Shown here one piece after another: positions 1-12,375 of a DNA stretch of 64,000 nt (its first letter is position 1; every line of letters starts with the position of its first letter). Under the pieces are notes generated by a model. The model searched no databases. It saw only the letters and a program-made list of their open reading frames with translations, and was not told the origin of the DNA. The stretch covers positions 19,068,943 to 19,132,942 of the forward strand of contig CM039211.1 in assembly GCA_008360975.2 (NCBI GenBank). The letters are read 5' to 3'. Source of the stretch: Lichenostomus cassidix (Eukaryota > Chordata > Aves > Passeriformes > Meliphagidae). Both the position numbers and the translations under genes were made by a program.

Positions 1-3000
1 CAGAAGCAACAACTACTGCCTAATTTTAGGTATAAAATCTGTTGCCATCCTGTCGCCACCATTTGAGTATCTCTTAATTTTCAAAAGATAAACATCTTTT
101 GTATATTTGAATTCTCACGGAATTAATGAGATATTGTATTTTTGTGGGGGCAAGATGAAGAAAAGCATTTAATACTTGGGGATGTTTTGCAGACTTAGTT
201 GAGGTTGTAAGTGCAGTCTTTATACATGGTGCTCCTGGTTTATGACTGTCATTTTAATTCTACATAGTAGTGATATTTGAGACTTCTCAGCATCAGACCT
301 GGTGCCACTGCTGCACATCAGGTGAGAGGCCATCAGCATTCTCGGTGACTTGCTGAGAGCTGGATCCTCTCTCCCTTCCCACACTGACCTCTCCATCCCC
401 TGCCACCCTGTCTGTTCTTTGCTGGGGATCTGGACCCAGCAACTGTTCTGGCATGACCACTTCTTCACAGATTCAATACAGTGTGAAAAGCCACCTTTAT
501 CCTGGTTGAATTCCTGAATACAGGGGAGACCTCCTGTTTCATCCACTGTCCCCCTCAATCATCCACCTGCAAAAGCCATCCTGCATGGCTGGTGAGAGGA
601 AAGGCTGACACTGACTCTGCAGCTGGGAGGCTGAGTTACATGTAACTCAACATGCCCTCCAAGAGAAAAAAAGAAGATTGCATTATCCCATTTGTGGAAA
701 TGCAATGGCAGGATAGGGAAGGGGAAAACATACAGGGCAGAGCAGGGATAAACTAAGTCATTGCAGGCAGAAACTGGGAGCAAGGGGTGAGCCTTGTAAT
801 TAGCACAATTGTGTCCATTCTCTAAAGAGATAATTGAAATTTTAGTGTGGTTTCAAATTCATGGAGCCAAGCTGTTACCACTACATCATCTGCTATATTG
901 TTTTCTTAATGTAGCTGTCCTCTTGATATGTTTTTTTTCAAACCTATCAGGGATTTGGGTTGGAAAAAATGATAGGTATTTTGTACTGCTACCTGATGGT
1001 GTGCTGACTGATTTCAGGTGACGTCCACTGCTTCAGAAGCATTTTATTCTCCAGATTTGCCGTTCCAGCATGTACAGTCCAGCAGTCAAAACACAGTTGC
1101 AGCCCTTCTGTGTGTTGCAGTATAAAATGCTGTCGCAGGGCAGGACGGGAGGCCTCTTGCTTGACATTTTAACAAGCACTTTCCTGCTCTGTTCCCTGGA
1201 CGAGCAAAACTCTCTCTTGAAGATATGTTCTTTTTTACTCATGGTGCTGTTGCCACCTCGTGGCATTGACCAAAACCACCAGCAAATGCTCCAAGACCTA
1301 AATCAGTCACTGGCAGATGTCCTGGGTGAGATGGATGTGGGATGCACAGAGGGGAGCTGGGGAATCCCTTCTGAGACTTGACCTCAGTGCAAAATTCAGA
1401 AGTTTGTTACAGGGGATTCCTGATCAAGGTGCCACATTCCTTGTGTGCAGAGTCAGTGGCAGTCTTTATTCTTTCTCTTGTCCCAGTTATTTTCTAGTGG
1501 ACAAAGGTGGTAACTATTGTCTGTAACGAGCCTCAGATTTTGGAAATACATCGTAAAATCCTAAGCCTTTAGGAAGAATTGCAGAAGCACAGCCCTGACA
1601 AACCATCCACCTGAACAAGCAAATCACTAAAGTATGTGCCATAATTCAGCTTTAAGCTAACAAGATGTTGAGCAACAAGACTAAGAAGTCTTGTTCAGAT
1701 CTTGTTATCCGCAACTTTTTTTTCCTTTTTGGAAACTGAATACTTGAAATAGTTCCTGAAAGTCTTGCAATAACCCTGTGAAGTGGTATTCAGTTTGGCT
1801 GAGCCCCAGAGTGCAAACTGTGTTACTATTGTTGCTAAAGCATTCCAAGTCTTGAAGTATGAGTTTCCTGTAAAGTGGGTAAAATCCTTGAGAAGTCAGA
1901 CATATTTCTACAGAATGAACTCATTTGGACTCCAGCAAAAGTTCTGATGTGTTTTGTTTGTTTCTGTTTTTTTAATTGGAACTGAGAGCAAGCAATGAAA
2001 GTCCATTATTGAGTTTTTAATGTAATGTGGAAATGCTAACCGGAGTTTACACCTGAAATTTGCCTGAACATTGCTCACTAGTGTAAGCTTGCTTAGAAGA
2101 GAGGAAAATGAGTAAGATATGGATTTTCAGTCGCTAGTTTAGAGGTCATCCAAGCCTTTCTTTTTGAGACAAATACTTATTTTTAGCTGCATTTAATTTA
2201 TTATATATTTAAAATAAAAAAAAAAAAAAAGAGAGAGACGTAGTTGTGGTTTAAATTCTCCTAGCCAACAATAAAACCCAAAAAACTTAAGGTTAGCTAT
2301 ATATGTCGTGTAAGTGGACACCACATGCCTATGCTGGCATGGTAAAAGGAGAGAAAGAAGAGGAAGATGATGCCACTCTGATAGACAGACACTCTCGCTT
2401 GGACCAGCCTGAAGTGCTGTTTTCTCAAGTGTGCTTTAGTTATGAAAATGTTACCATGAGTCAGAGAAAGCAAGTGCTGAAAATCTTCCCTCTAAGACTT
2501 CCATAAATGATGATTTTTTGAGTTTCTTTGGGCATTTGTTTCCAGTACTTGTTCAATATAGTCTTAGTTAATATTTTGCAAAAAAAAAAAAAAAAAAAAA
2601 TCCAGTTCTTGCAAGTGCTCCTCCAGATTCTTTGTCTTCAGTCTAAGCTTTATGCAAATAATAAACTGATTTAAAGCTAATTTGGAACAGGCAGAAATCA
2701 ATATGGTTATTTGAGGGAATACCATATAATTAGGTACATCTGGCTTGTGAATGTAAACTATAGCTAAACTCAATTTTAAAGAGCAAACTCTGCTTAGGTT
2801 TAATATCCATTTAAATGTCCCTTTAAATCTCTTAATTAAATTTGTACTAAAAGGAGCTTATGCACATAGGTATTTTTAAGGGTTTTTTTGTTTGAAATTT
2901 TATCTAGGTGAGATTTCCATTTGATATGCAAGTGGTGTTTTGACTAATGTTTGCATGATTAATGACTTTGGCGTCTTGGAGAAAAAGGGCATAGTTTAAT

Positions 3001-4035
3001 TGTTACACATTAGCAAAATACTTGGATCATGTGCTTGGGATTGGAGCACAGCCCTCACAAACCGAGACACATGTGTTTTCCCACATGTACACCACTTTTA
3101 TGTGAACAGAAACTTTCTCTTTTTTGAGGTAATATTCAGTTTCCTGTTCTGTCAGCATCGCTGTCATACCTTAAAACAAAAACAAACAAAAAAAAGGGCA
3201 TTATTTGCCATACACTCCAGTAGAACTGTTAAAATGTACTGTATGTAACATTAACTCTGGCACTTTGTTTTAGAGCTCTTTTTGAGTTTTGGCTATGTGG
3301 TACTAGATTTTCTGTTTTTAATTAAAATATCCCTTTTCAATTAAAGTTGTTCTAGCAGTGTGTTTTGATGCATAAGCATCCATCAATACCTCTCATGTCT
3401 TGCTGAGGGCAGGTCTGGTGTAATATCTCTTCTCATAGCCTGCAGTGGTGCTGTCAGCTTCTGTGTAGCATTTTGACTCCCCTTACTTTCCTGGGGGAAA
3501 GGGGACATTATGGCATGGTTTGTGTTTTCAATGCAGGGTTTTTTTTCAAAGTTATGTTTTTGGTGCTCTGCCCCTCAGATTTCTTAGACCTTGCTTTTAT
3601 TTTTGCAAAGGCTGCAACTTCCTGTAATAACACAAACATTTCATAAGGATTATACCATAAACTTCTGCTGGGGAGCTTATTTTTCTATATGACAAGAATA
3701 GCTCAGGTATGCTGTACTCTTCACCAGACCAGATTGGACTTTCCTACCTCTGCTCATGCAGGTCCCTGTCTTGTTCTCTCCAGTGCTGTTCTTTGCTTGG
3801 CATAGCACTGTTGGCAGGAGCAATTCATGTGTGGTCCTGTTAAAGGAAAAGAAGTTAAAACAATGAGTGAAATGTTTGCTATTGGAAGCAGCAGGGCTAT
3901 AAGCCAGTGTCAGTACATGCTGTGGTATTTGGTGCAAGACCCCCAAAAACACCTTCTCTTTAACTTGTGTCACAACTTGTATGAACTCCCCAACCATCAG
4001 CAGCTGTCACTGCTTACCTCCTCTGTCCAGATAGC
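1..4035. other. upstream flank, no gene seen
   Basis: The DNA is AT-rich with A runs. Frames of 60-110 codons on both strands resemble nothing known and lack splice or codon support. Confidence 0.7.
2578..2600. repeat. poly(A) tract
   Basis: About 21 consecutive A follow TTTTGC. It may be an old retrotransposon tail, but no element is recognisable beside it. Similar A runs occur at about 2214-2230, 29699-29714, 30339-30351 and 35791-35808. Confidence 0.85.
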
Positions 4036-4625
4036 TGTGCTGCTTTTGGCTGTGGTAGAGTTAATTTTCTTCATAGTACCTTGTATGGGGCAGTGTTTTG
4101 TGTTTCTGCTGGAAATGGTGTTAACACAGCAGTGTTTTCCTTGCTGCTGAGCAGTGCTTGCAAGGAGCCAAGGCGTTTTCTGCTCCTCACCAAACCCCAG
4201 CAGCGAGTGGGCTGGGGCTGCACAAGACCTTGGGAGGGACACAGCTGGGACAGCTGACCCAAGCTGACCACAGGGATATCCCACACCATGTGGGGTCATG
4301 CTCAGCATATAAAGCTGGGGGAAGGAGGAGGAAGAGAGGGACATTCAGAGCGATGACATTTGTCTTCCCGAGTCACTGGTAACTGTGATGGAGCACAGCT
4401 GTCTTGGAGATGGCCAAGCACCTCCATCACCATGGGAAGTGGTGAATGAATCCCTTGTTCTGCTTTGCTATTGTGCACAGCTTTTGCTTTGCCCATTAAA
4501 CTGTGTGTATCTCAACCCATGAGTTTCCTTACTTTCTCCCTTCTGATTCTGTCCCCTGCCCCACGGATACGAGTAAGCAAGCAGCTCTGCAGGCCTCAGT
4601 TGCCAGATGAGGCTAAGCCATGACA
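4036..4625 (+). mobile_element. solo LTR of an avian ERVL-like endogenous retrovirus
   Basis: A 590-bp block begins TGTGCTGCTT and ends CCATGACA, giving the usual TG...CA ends. It is flanked by ATAGC (4031-4035) and ATAAC (4626-4630), a 5-bp target duplication with one change. Inside are a TATA box (TATAAA, 4308-4313) and a poly(A) signal ATTAAA (4495-4500) in the order expected for U3-R-U5 on the + strand. I recognise its sequence as a common songbird LTR type, from memory. No gag, pol or env sequence adjoins it, so it is a recombined solo LTR. Frames on both strands here are spurious. Confidence 0.8.
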
Positions 4626-5961
4626 ATAACAAACAAGTCATTGAGTATTATTTGATATATTTGCTCTTGAGAAATTGTTTTTTTCTTGCTTATGCACAGA
4701 AAACTTGTCTTCACTAACTGCTAACTTCTGGATAAGTAAGTTACTCTCAGTGAATGCTATCTATATCAGTACAAGACCTCTTAGTGTGTTTTGGGAACAT
4801 GGGCAGGAAATCAGAGTTACATCAGAATTCACATCTCAGAAGTCATGGTGTTGCTCTGTGTGTGAATTTTCAGAGTGATTTTGAAAGAAAAAAGATTAGC
4901 CAGTGAAGCCCTTTCTGAGCTGAGAGCAGTCTTGTACCCTGGCATCGTGCTGTTGTGTAACAAACAACGATCATTGTGAGGTTGAAAGGTGGGGATTTGT
5001 CTGAGCCAGCATCCCAGACCTGTGTTGTGACTGAAAAGTCACAGTAGTTAATGGGAGTTAATGGGAGATGCAGATAAAATTTGAAAATTGAAGATAAAAT
5101 TGAAGAAAGCTTCATTTTGAGGCTAAGTGAAGGAGTTTCCTCACCTCTTAACCACAGGAGATTTTGGGTAGAGTACACAATAGCTTAAAAGCAATTGTTG
5201 TCACTTCTTGGAAACTTAAAATACCAAAGTTTGTTACAAGGACAGAAGTTTGGAAGATGCACACTGCATGCTGTCTTCACAGTTTGCAAGATGGTTGCTA
5301 TCATGCTGTCTTCTTGTGCTCTCAGCTCTGAGTATTTATAAATGTGATCATGGGTATTGCAAAGGTGGGACTTTCAAATGTTGCAGCAAAGTTATATTCA
5401 ATATTAAGCAGATTCATTATGGTATCATTCAAAACTTTATGAAGCCTTTTGTACATTTGTGTTCCTGCTCTCTCCTTGTCCTTTTTCTGTCTGAGAGAAG
5501 AGCTGAGGTGAGGACTACCTCTTAGGGAAGTTTACTTGCATCTGTATGGAATCCAGGATCTGTCCCCTACATGCTGCTTTTTCCTATCCCTCGCTTGGTA
5601 GGCTTATTGTGAATTCATTTGTCACCCCTCACTGCTTCTCATTCAGCCAGTTTGTTGTCAAAAGGAGGTCTTCAGACATGCTGTTGTACAGCTTTCTCCC
5701 TGGGGAAGCCCCAGATTTCACTTACTCTGAAGGCCACACCAGCAGCATGGTGTGAGTTCATTCACACCAGGTTTGTCATGCTTTGCTCTTACCATTTGGA
5801 AATGAAAGAATGGGCAGCCCTCAGTAAACCAGTGGCAAGTGCAGAATGGATGTTTTAACATCTAGGAGGGTCTAGAAACAGGAAAGGAGGACAGCATGGG
5901 GAGTGGAGAAGAATAGAATGAGGTCCTGGATGCCAAGCATGGTGCAAATGCTGTTGGGTGG

Positions 5962-6016
5962 TCCCCTGGTAAAATTGTCAGGTGACAATTTTATTAGGGG
6001 ATCAGTTTTAACTGAT
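5962..6016. repeat. two adjacent perfect or near-perfect palindromes
   Basis: TAAAATTGTCA (5970-5980) and TGACAATTTTA (5983-5993) form an 11-bp perfect inverted repeat around GG. Outside a two-base mismatch the arms continue as TCCCCT and AGGGGA, giving a 40-bp palindrome (5962-6001). Directly after it, ATCAGTT TT AACTGAT (6001-6016) is another inverted repeat. Confidence 0.85.
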
Positions 6017-8033
6017 ATGTTTTTGTTATCTGTTAAATTATAATTGTTAACTTTTTATAATTTATTATTCTTATGGTAGAAGCATATGCTAGAGTATAAT
6101 TCATGGGTTTCCCCAACAGGTGGGAGTATTGTGAGCATTTCAGCAAGTGCTGTAATCATCTGCTTTGGTCTGAAGTCTGTTGTGCAAAGGGGAAATAACG
6201 AATTAAGGAATAACAAGCAGCAACAATCAGACCAAACCCAGGACTACACATATTTTTCAGATCTGGTTTATAGCTCAACCTGCTAATATTTTGTTTATTT
6301 TCTTTCTCTATCTTTTGGTAGGCTGAATTTTCCTAAGATAAAAATAGTTCCTGATAGTTTATGTGCATGAAGAAAAACTGCTTTAAAATTCTACACCGTA
6401 TATAACTGAGATGTTAGAGTTGTGCTGCTACATGGGAACACTGAATGCTGCTGAAAACAGTATTTCTGACATTGGTCATAAGCTAAGCACTGTCTAGGTT
6501 ATCTTGATATATGCCTGGTTTATGGTAGAAGATGAAACAGTAGTAAAGTCTGGCTACAGCAATAGATAGGCTATTGTACCTAATATTCTTATTTATAGAA
6601 CTGTATAAATGTCACTATTAAAATCTCATAGCCAATAAAGATTTTTGTTTTACTCAAGTCCAAAATAATTAAATTGCATAAGAGTTGGAATTTGGTTTTG
6701 CTGTGCTCACACCTCATGGACAGTGCATATTGCACTTTCTTTTGCAATAGTAGAAACCATACAGCTACAGATGGTGTTGCTTTACCTCTGTGTTAGGAAA
6801 TAATTTTAAAATAGCTTCTTGGTTTGCTAATTTGAAGGTCTGTTTATAACTGCTTAAGTGCATAACTGAAAGCAGAACAACTTAGATTAAACAGGCATAA
6901 CACAATTCTTTCTTTCAGCAAGAAGGGTGAAACTTTACTTTTTCCCTGTGACTGTGCCACTGTCTCCACACTTTCCCTGTGCCCCATCCTGCATATGCAG
7001 TGTCCATCTGCAGCTTTGTGCACACACAGTGTCCATGAGTGGCAGCAGCAGAAGGCACTGACCACAGGCCAGTGCTGCACCCTTGGGCACCTGGGAGCTT
7101 GGCAGGTGGATTTCTGCATCCTAGGACATGGACACTGCTGAAGAGGTAGCAGGTCCTGCTTTTGTAAGATCCCAGTGCTCTGAGAGCTTGTCCACCATTC
7201 TGAAATAATGGAGAAGGGTTAGAAAACAAAAACACTTTCTGTTTTAATAAACATGTGCATCCTGAAACTCAGTGCAATTATGATTTGCCTGCATGAAAAA
7301 AGGTTGTAGAGATACTGGAAGGAATGCAGGAAAGGAGCAATGGAGAAAGTCAAGGGCACACTTCTGTGCTGTCTTTGAGTAAGCTGCCTGCTTACTCAAT
7401 CAGTAACTTCTATAAAAAGATCTTTCAGGTATAATCTACAAGTCAATAAGACACCACTTGCAGAAGAGGTAGTTATAGTCAATCTCCTGATGACACCTCA
7501 GTGTGGCTTCCAGACTTGAATTTAACAATTTTCCTCTTATCTGTGTGAGGAAAAAAACCCCATTCTTTATATGGGTTTTTTTCTGAGATACTGTGTAAGC
7601 ATCTTGCTGCCCATATGAGAGGGCAGCATGTTTGGACTTTCCATACATATATGCAGAACAGACCCTTTTTTCTGCTTGGAAGGTATCTAGACTTAAATAT
7701 AACAATATTATGTCTTGTTCCCTCTCTGGACATTAGTTTGAGAAAAAGTCAAAACTCTTGACAATAGGTGAAATGCACTTATAGTGTAGCACATAACTTC
7801 CCATTACATTTTGAAAACTATATATAAAAATAAATAATACTTGAGTGATTCAGGATAGTATCCAATGTTCTCCTTATCCTGTATGAAAATCTGCTTTATG
7901 CATCTATAATCCACACACATTGAAGAGTCTCAGAAGTTGAAAATCTGCTAACCCAACCTTTAGTATCAGAAATAGGTACAACAGCTTTTGGTGGCTACAA
8001 AAGAAAAATGGCAAAAGCTTTCCTTGTATTTTT

Positions 8034-8232
8034 CCTCTGGTAATTCTGGCCTTCCCTCTGTGACATTGTGTGGTGGGTTTTAAGCCCTTCATTGTAGGAA
8101 GTTACTTTTGTTTTCTGTAAGAGAATCTGCCCTACAAAATTTAGCTGTGTCTATGGATTCTATTTTTAGAGTTTTTGTCATTCTTTGTTTTGTCCTTTCT
8201 ATTCCATATCACATGCACAGTTTACAATTAAA
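8034..8232. repeat. dispersed repeat, copy A
   Basis: Starting at CCTCTGGTAATTCTGGCC, this 199-bp block is closely similar to the block at 9601. Shared stretches include TTTTTGTCATTCTTTGTTTT, CTATTCCATAT and CACATGCACAGTTTACA-type ends. I do not recognise the family. Confidence 0.8.
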
Positions 8233-9600
8233 GAGGTTTTTTGAACTTGGTTATTGCTAGATAGCAAAGCATTATGCCTAATTTATGGGATCTTTTAGTT
8301 TATTCCATGAAAACAGCTGTTTGAGAAGCTTTGTTTATAGCACTGCTGTGGAAGCCTTTAACTTGTTCAGCTAAACAGTTTTACATGACAGTGTAGTGCA
8401 ACACCTCTGCTTTCTCATAACTGATCCATCCACACAACATTCTCCACCCTGCTAATTTACGGGAAAGAAAACTTCAACAGCATAGCTACTGGTACAGCAT
8501 AAAGAAACCATACCTGCAGTTATTTGTATTATGCTCTTTTAGGGTACCTCTACACCTTTTCCTTTTGCCTCATGGTTGGGAATATGGTGGGAAACCCAAA
8601 TCTACTCAGCTGCCACATGTCATGTGGCTTCAAATAACTCAGTAAGTTACAGTCAGCAAAAGACACACCACTGACTTACTGAAAAGGACTGGTGGCTATC
8701 ATCTGTATCAATGAGTTGTAGTTGGGTATGGATCTTATTTTTGTATTGTTTAAAGGTTTCCAATCCATTGAATGTGAGTGACATTCTGGAAGAGCAGAAG
8801 TTAATTCACCAGACAACTTTAATTATGTTAACAAAACGCGGGGAAGTTTGGGGATTTTTTTTTAAATCTTGTAAATGTGTAATATCTGAAGTGTGACATT
8901 ACCATGTCCTTCTCTAGAACCGTTCCAGGGCTGTACAGGGTTTTTCTTGCAGTAGAAGATTCAGTCTTGCTTCCATGGCAGCTGCCCCCTTTTGAAAGCT
9001 TCTTGCTGATACTTTTCTGGTAGTGGTGCTGCTTCCTCTTTTTTGTGAAACAAAACATTTTAGTCTTTTTTGACGTTTCAGAATCTTCTTGGCAGCAATT
9101 TTAGCTCCATTTTTTTGCTACTGAGATGCTTTTAATTTTTGTTATATATTTATAAAATATGTAATAGGATTTGCAACTTCTGTATCTAATAAGCAAATCC
9201 TTCTGTAAACAGAGCTGTGTCAGCATTGACTGTGACACAAAACATAAGCAGGGCTTCGAGCTGGGCTGGGGATGTGCTGACACACAGCTACTGTCCCTTC
9301 ACAATTCCCCAAGTACTACTGTAGTGAGCCAGGGCCTGGCTCTAGTCTGTTCTCGCTGTGACTCCCTCAGGGTTTAGCAGAAGTCAGGACAGTTTACAAA
9401 ACACGAGTTAAAAGCCAAGCCAAACCAAAACTAGCTAAAATTTTTTTGCAAAGTAAAACCAGACTTTTTTTGTTTGAGCAGAGAAGGGTGGAAAGGACCA
9501 TACCCCCCCCGTCCTACCCAGCTTTGTAGCTCTGAGGCTTTCAGCCACTGAAGAATGGCAACCCATTTTTTTGTGTGTTGCACACAAATGATTTACACTT

Positions 9601-9794
9601 CCTCTGGGAATTCTGGCCTTCCCTCCACGGCAGTATCTGTCCAAATGTGTGGTGAGTTTTAGGCCTTCATTGTGGGAAGATACTTTTCTGTAAGAAAATC
9701 TGTCCTATGAAATTTAGCTACGAATTTTTAGAATTTTTGTCATTCTTTGTTTTGTCCTTCCTATTCCATATGACATGCACAGTTTACACTTAAA
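9601..9794. repeat. dispersed repeat, copy B
   Basis: This block repeats copy A in the same orientation 1.57 kb away, with scattered substitutions and small indels. On the minus strand both copies can be read as a short GKARI-x-RG peptide, which may only reflect shared sequence. It could be a tandem segmental duplication or two insertions of one low-copy element. Confidence 0.8.
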
Positions 9795-11899
9795 TAAGGA
9801 CTTTATTTAGTTTCCAGACTTTTTACTCACCATGGGATCCAGATCGGTCTGCATGCTTAGATAAAAGTCAATTCCTTGCAGATGTAGTGACACCCATTAC
9901 CTGGGATCCAGTGTTTTCCACGGACTCTGCTTTATTTTTACTTGCCTCATTCCATTACTTTTGCTGTCTTTCTAAGAAAAATAATTAAAATTCATTGGGT
10001 GTAGACCCTGAAAAAGGTGATAATGTCCTCGATCTTAAACACCAGTACAAGTCCCTGCCTAACCTGAGATCAGAAAATAACACACCTAAACAGTCTTTAG
10101 CCAGGTTGGGGCTTTTTCAGCCAGTGCCTGTGTTTTTAACAAGCCTAAAAACCAAAATGAAAGAAAAGAAACTTCTTGAGCCTGAATTGAGACCCTCTGT
10201 GCAGGAGTAACAGGACTCAGTGAGGAGATGTGATTTTGATTCTGTAGGGAAGAAGTGAAACAAAATCACTGTATTTTTGTTATCTATCCAGTGAGGTTTT
10301 AAGTTTCTGAGAGATTTGAGAAATCTTAATTTGGAGAACTTGCTGACATTCAATCACAAATCTTACTATCTCTCTGTGGCTGTCTGTCATCTAAAATAAC
10401 AAAAGGCATCCATCTAATTTGTAAATCTGATCATGCAGGGATCTTGATATTGGCTTATATTCCTATCTCTCTACAACACTTCCTTTGATTAAAGGACCCC
10501 AGAGGCTATTGCAGCTCTTCTGGACTAACCCTGTGTTTCTTCCTGTTCCTTGTCTATTTTGTGCAAAGTTTTTTGAGTGGTTTTAATCTCCTAAACAGTA
10601 ATTATCCCAAACTAGTACTTCTAACTTTTTTTTTAAGCCTTGAAAACGTGGCTTCTTTAGCAGCTCCAGTGTTGTAATTAGGGTAATATTCAATTTCATT
10701 CTCTGTGCTTTGAGGGATGCAGCTTTCTACACCACAGATGACATGGCCTATAGAAGACAGCTAGCTTCTTGAGGAATATCTTTAAGGAGCCCCTGGAATT
10801 ATGTGTATTGCAAAACAAGGAATTGGCAGTGTCAGCAAGAGCCTTTACATAAAATGAAATCTGTCCTTCCTAGGTGTGGGAGGAGTACATGGCAAAGAAC
10901 AGTCCTTATCATAAAATAACTGAAAGAAGGATAAAAGTGCTTACATTCTGAAGTATTTTTTATCCCAGTCTGCATAGCAACTTTGCTGTAGGTAAAGAAT
11001 TCATACTCCCCTTCATGACAGTGTATGTGTTATTTACGAGACCATCCTACCTACATCTGGTCTTCCCAGCTTTGTGAGTGCTCAAGCCGTAATGACTTCA
11101 AGTGAATGTTACAATCTCAACAGTTTATTTTCTTTTCCTCTGTGCAGAGCAGCTAACAGCTTAGGCTCTGACTTCACTCTGAAATATGCTTATTCCTACA
11201 TGACTCCAGTAAGACATTTGCTAACTGTTAATAGCTGTTAATCGTGTTACTTCCAGGAGACCCTGACAGCCCTTCAGGCTTACACATTTAACCCTCTGGC
11301 AGAGAAGTAGGTGGGAATTTGGTTGCACTGGAGAGACCACACCTCTCCCTTTGTCAGAGCAATCATGTTTCTTGTGAGGTTTTGTCCTGTTCACTGTGCT
11401 AAAAAATCTATTAGATGAGTAAGTAGGGAAAGATGGTTCCTTATGACAGTGGTTTAACTGGAAGCTGTGCTAATTGAGAATAGGCTTCCAAATAATTCCC
11501 CTCTGATTTTGCACTGAAGGCGTTTTTGATGCATTGCAAACTGGGAATCAGCTGCAAAAGACTCCTGTTCTCTTGCTGTAAAACTGTATTGCGCAGTAGT
11601 TTAAAGATCAGTCTTTTCTGGGATGCATGTGGGGTAATTGTAGCACAAAGAAATAATGTACTTTTTCCTAGAAGGTAAGGTGACTTGCTTGTCTCAGGGC
11701 AGATGGCATGCACCGAGAATGAGTGAAAGAAAATTATTTAGCTTAAACTACCTGAAAGAAAGCTGCTACTTTAAGCATGTATTTAGTCATCCAGTATTAG
11801 TCAGTGCAATTACGGAGGCTACAGAAGTAATTCCAGATAGCAAACTGTGTTGAAATTTAGGCTTAAAAATAAAACGATTTGGAACAGATTTTCCGGCGA
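9795..11899. other. TNFAIP8 upstream flank, no gene seen
   Basis: This is unique-looking AT-rich DNA without recognisable coding, RNA or repeat features. The frame at 9995-10210 starts at TTG and has no support. Confidence 0.65.
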
Positions 11900-12344
11900 G
11901 TTAAGAGAGCCCCAGTGCGATTGTCAGTCACCGCAATCAGACGCTGCTCTGCACTCAGGGCTTTTTTGGCCTCTCCTGCTGGCGTTCTCATACCACGTTG
12001 GCAAGCTGCAACAAGTGAAACTCCACCCTTCCTCCAGACTGGGGAGAATAAGACTCATAAGCGGCAGCAGCTGCGTGTAGAATCTGAAGGTGCTGTTTTT
12101 TCACAGTCGCTGGTGTGCAGCTGAGAAAGGGGCGGGATCCTTTTCAAGCAGGGTAGTTGTGATTTGCTGAATTCGTAGACTTTTCCCCTCAAAACCCCAA
12201 CCCTCTCTCTCTCTTTCTACGGGTTTTTTGGGCTTTTTTTTCCCTGAGAGAGAGAGAGGGAGAGGGAGAGAGAAGTTGACTTTTTGGCTGCATCTCAGCG
12301 CGCACGTCAGCGTTAATCTGGTCCCCAGAGCCCTGCCTGACACC
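11900..12344 (+). promoter_or_regulatory. TNFAIP8: TNFAIP8 proximal promoter and probable 5' UTR
   Basis: GC content and CpG count rise over this stretch compared with the AT-rich flank. A GC-box-like GGGGCGGGAT lies at about 12129-12138. A CT repeat (12202-12213) is followed by a GA repeat (12246-12259) that can pair with it. The segment ends at the start codon. No clear TATA box is seen, so the transcription start cannot be fixed. Placement rests on the position upstream of coding exon 1. Confidence 0.55.
12201..12280. repeat. CT/GA low-complexity inverted repeat in the TNFAIP8 5' region
   Basis: CCTCTCTCTCTC at 12202-12213 is the reverse complement of GAGAGAGAGAGG at 12248-12259, separated by a T-rich spacer of about 34 bases. 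A further GA-rich run continues to about 12274. If transcribed, it could form a 12-13 bp hairpin about 90-140 nt before the start codon; as DNA it is a GAGA-type element. Confidence 0.7.
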
Positions 12345-12375
12345 ATGAGCTCGGAAGCCGATGATCCCAAGGAAG
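12345..12375 (+). CDS. TNFAIP8: TNFAIP8 coding exon 1
   Basis: Thirty-one coding bases encode ten residues ([10 protein letters not shown]) and the first base of Val11. The ATG has A at -3. The donor is AAGGAAG|GTACGG. The phase (1) matches the acceptor at 30850. This exon corresponds to the first exon of the 198-aa isoform in mammals (MHSEAEESKE in human). Confidence 0.93.

Noticed and set aside
220..783. Two consecutive minus-strand frames of 112 and 74 codons
   Set aside because: There are no recognisable domains, plausible splice sites or codon bias; both are likely chance.
3827..4382. Overlapping frames of 70-115 codons on both strands
   Set aside because: They cover the ERVL-like LTR and its edge; LTR sequence explains them.
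5962..6001. Palindrome as a microRNA precursor
   Set aside because: The loop is only two bases and the stem about 19 bp, too small for Drosha/Dicer processing.
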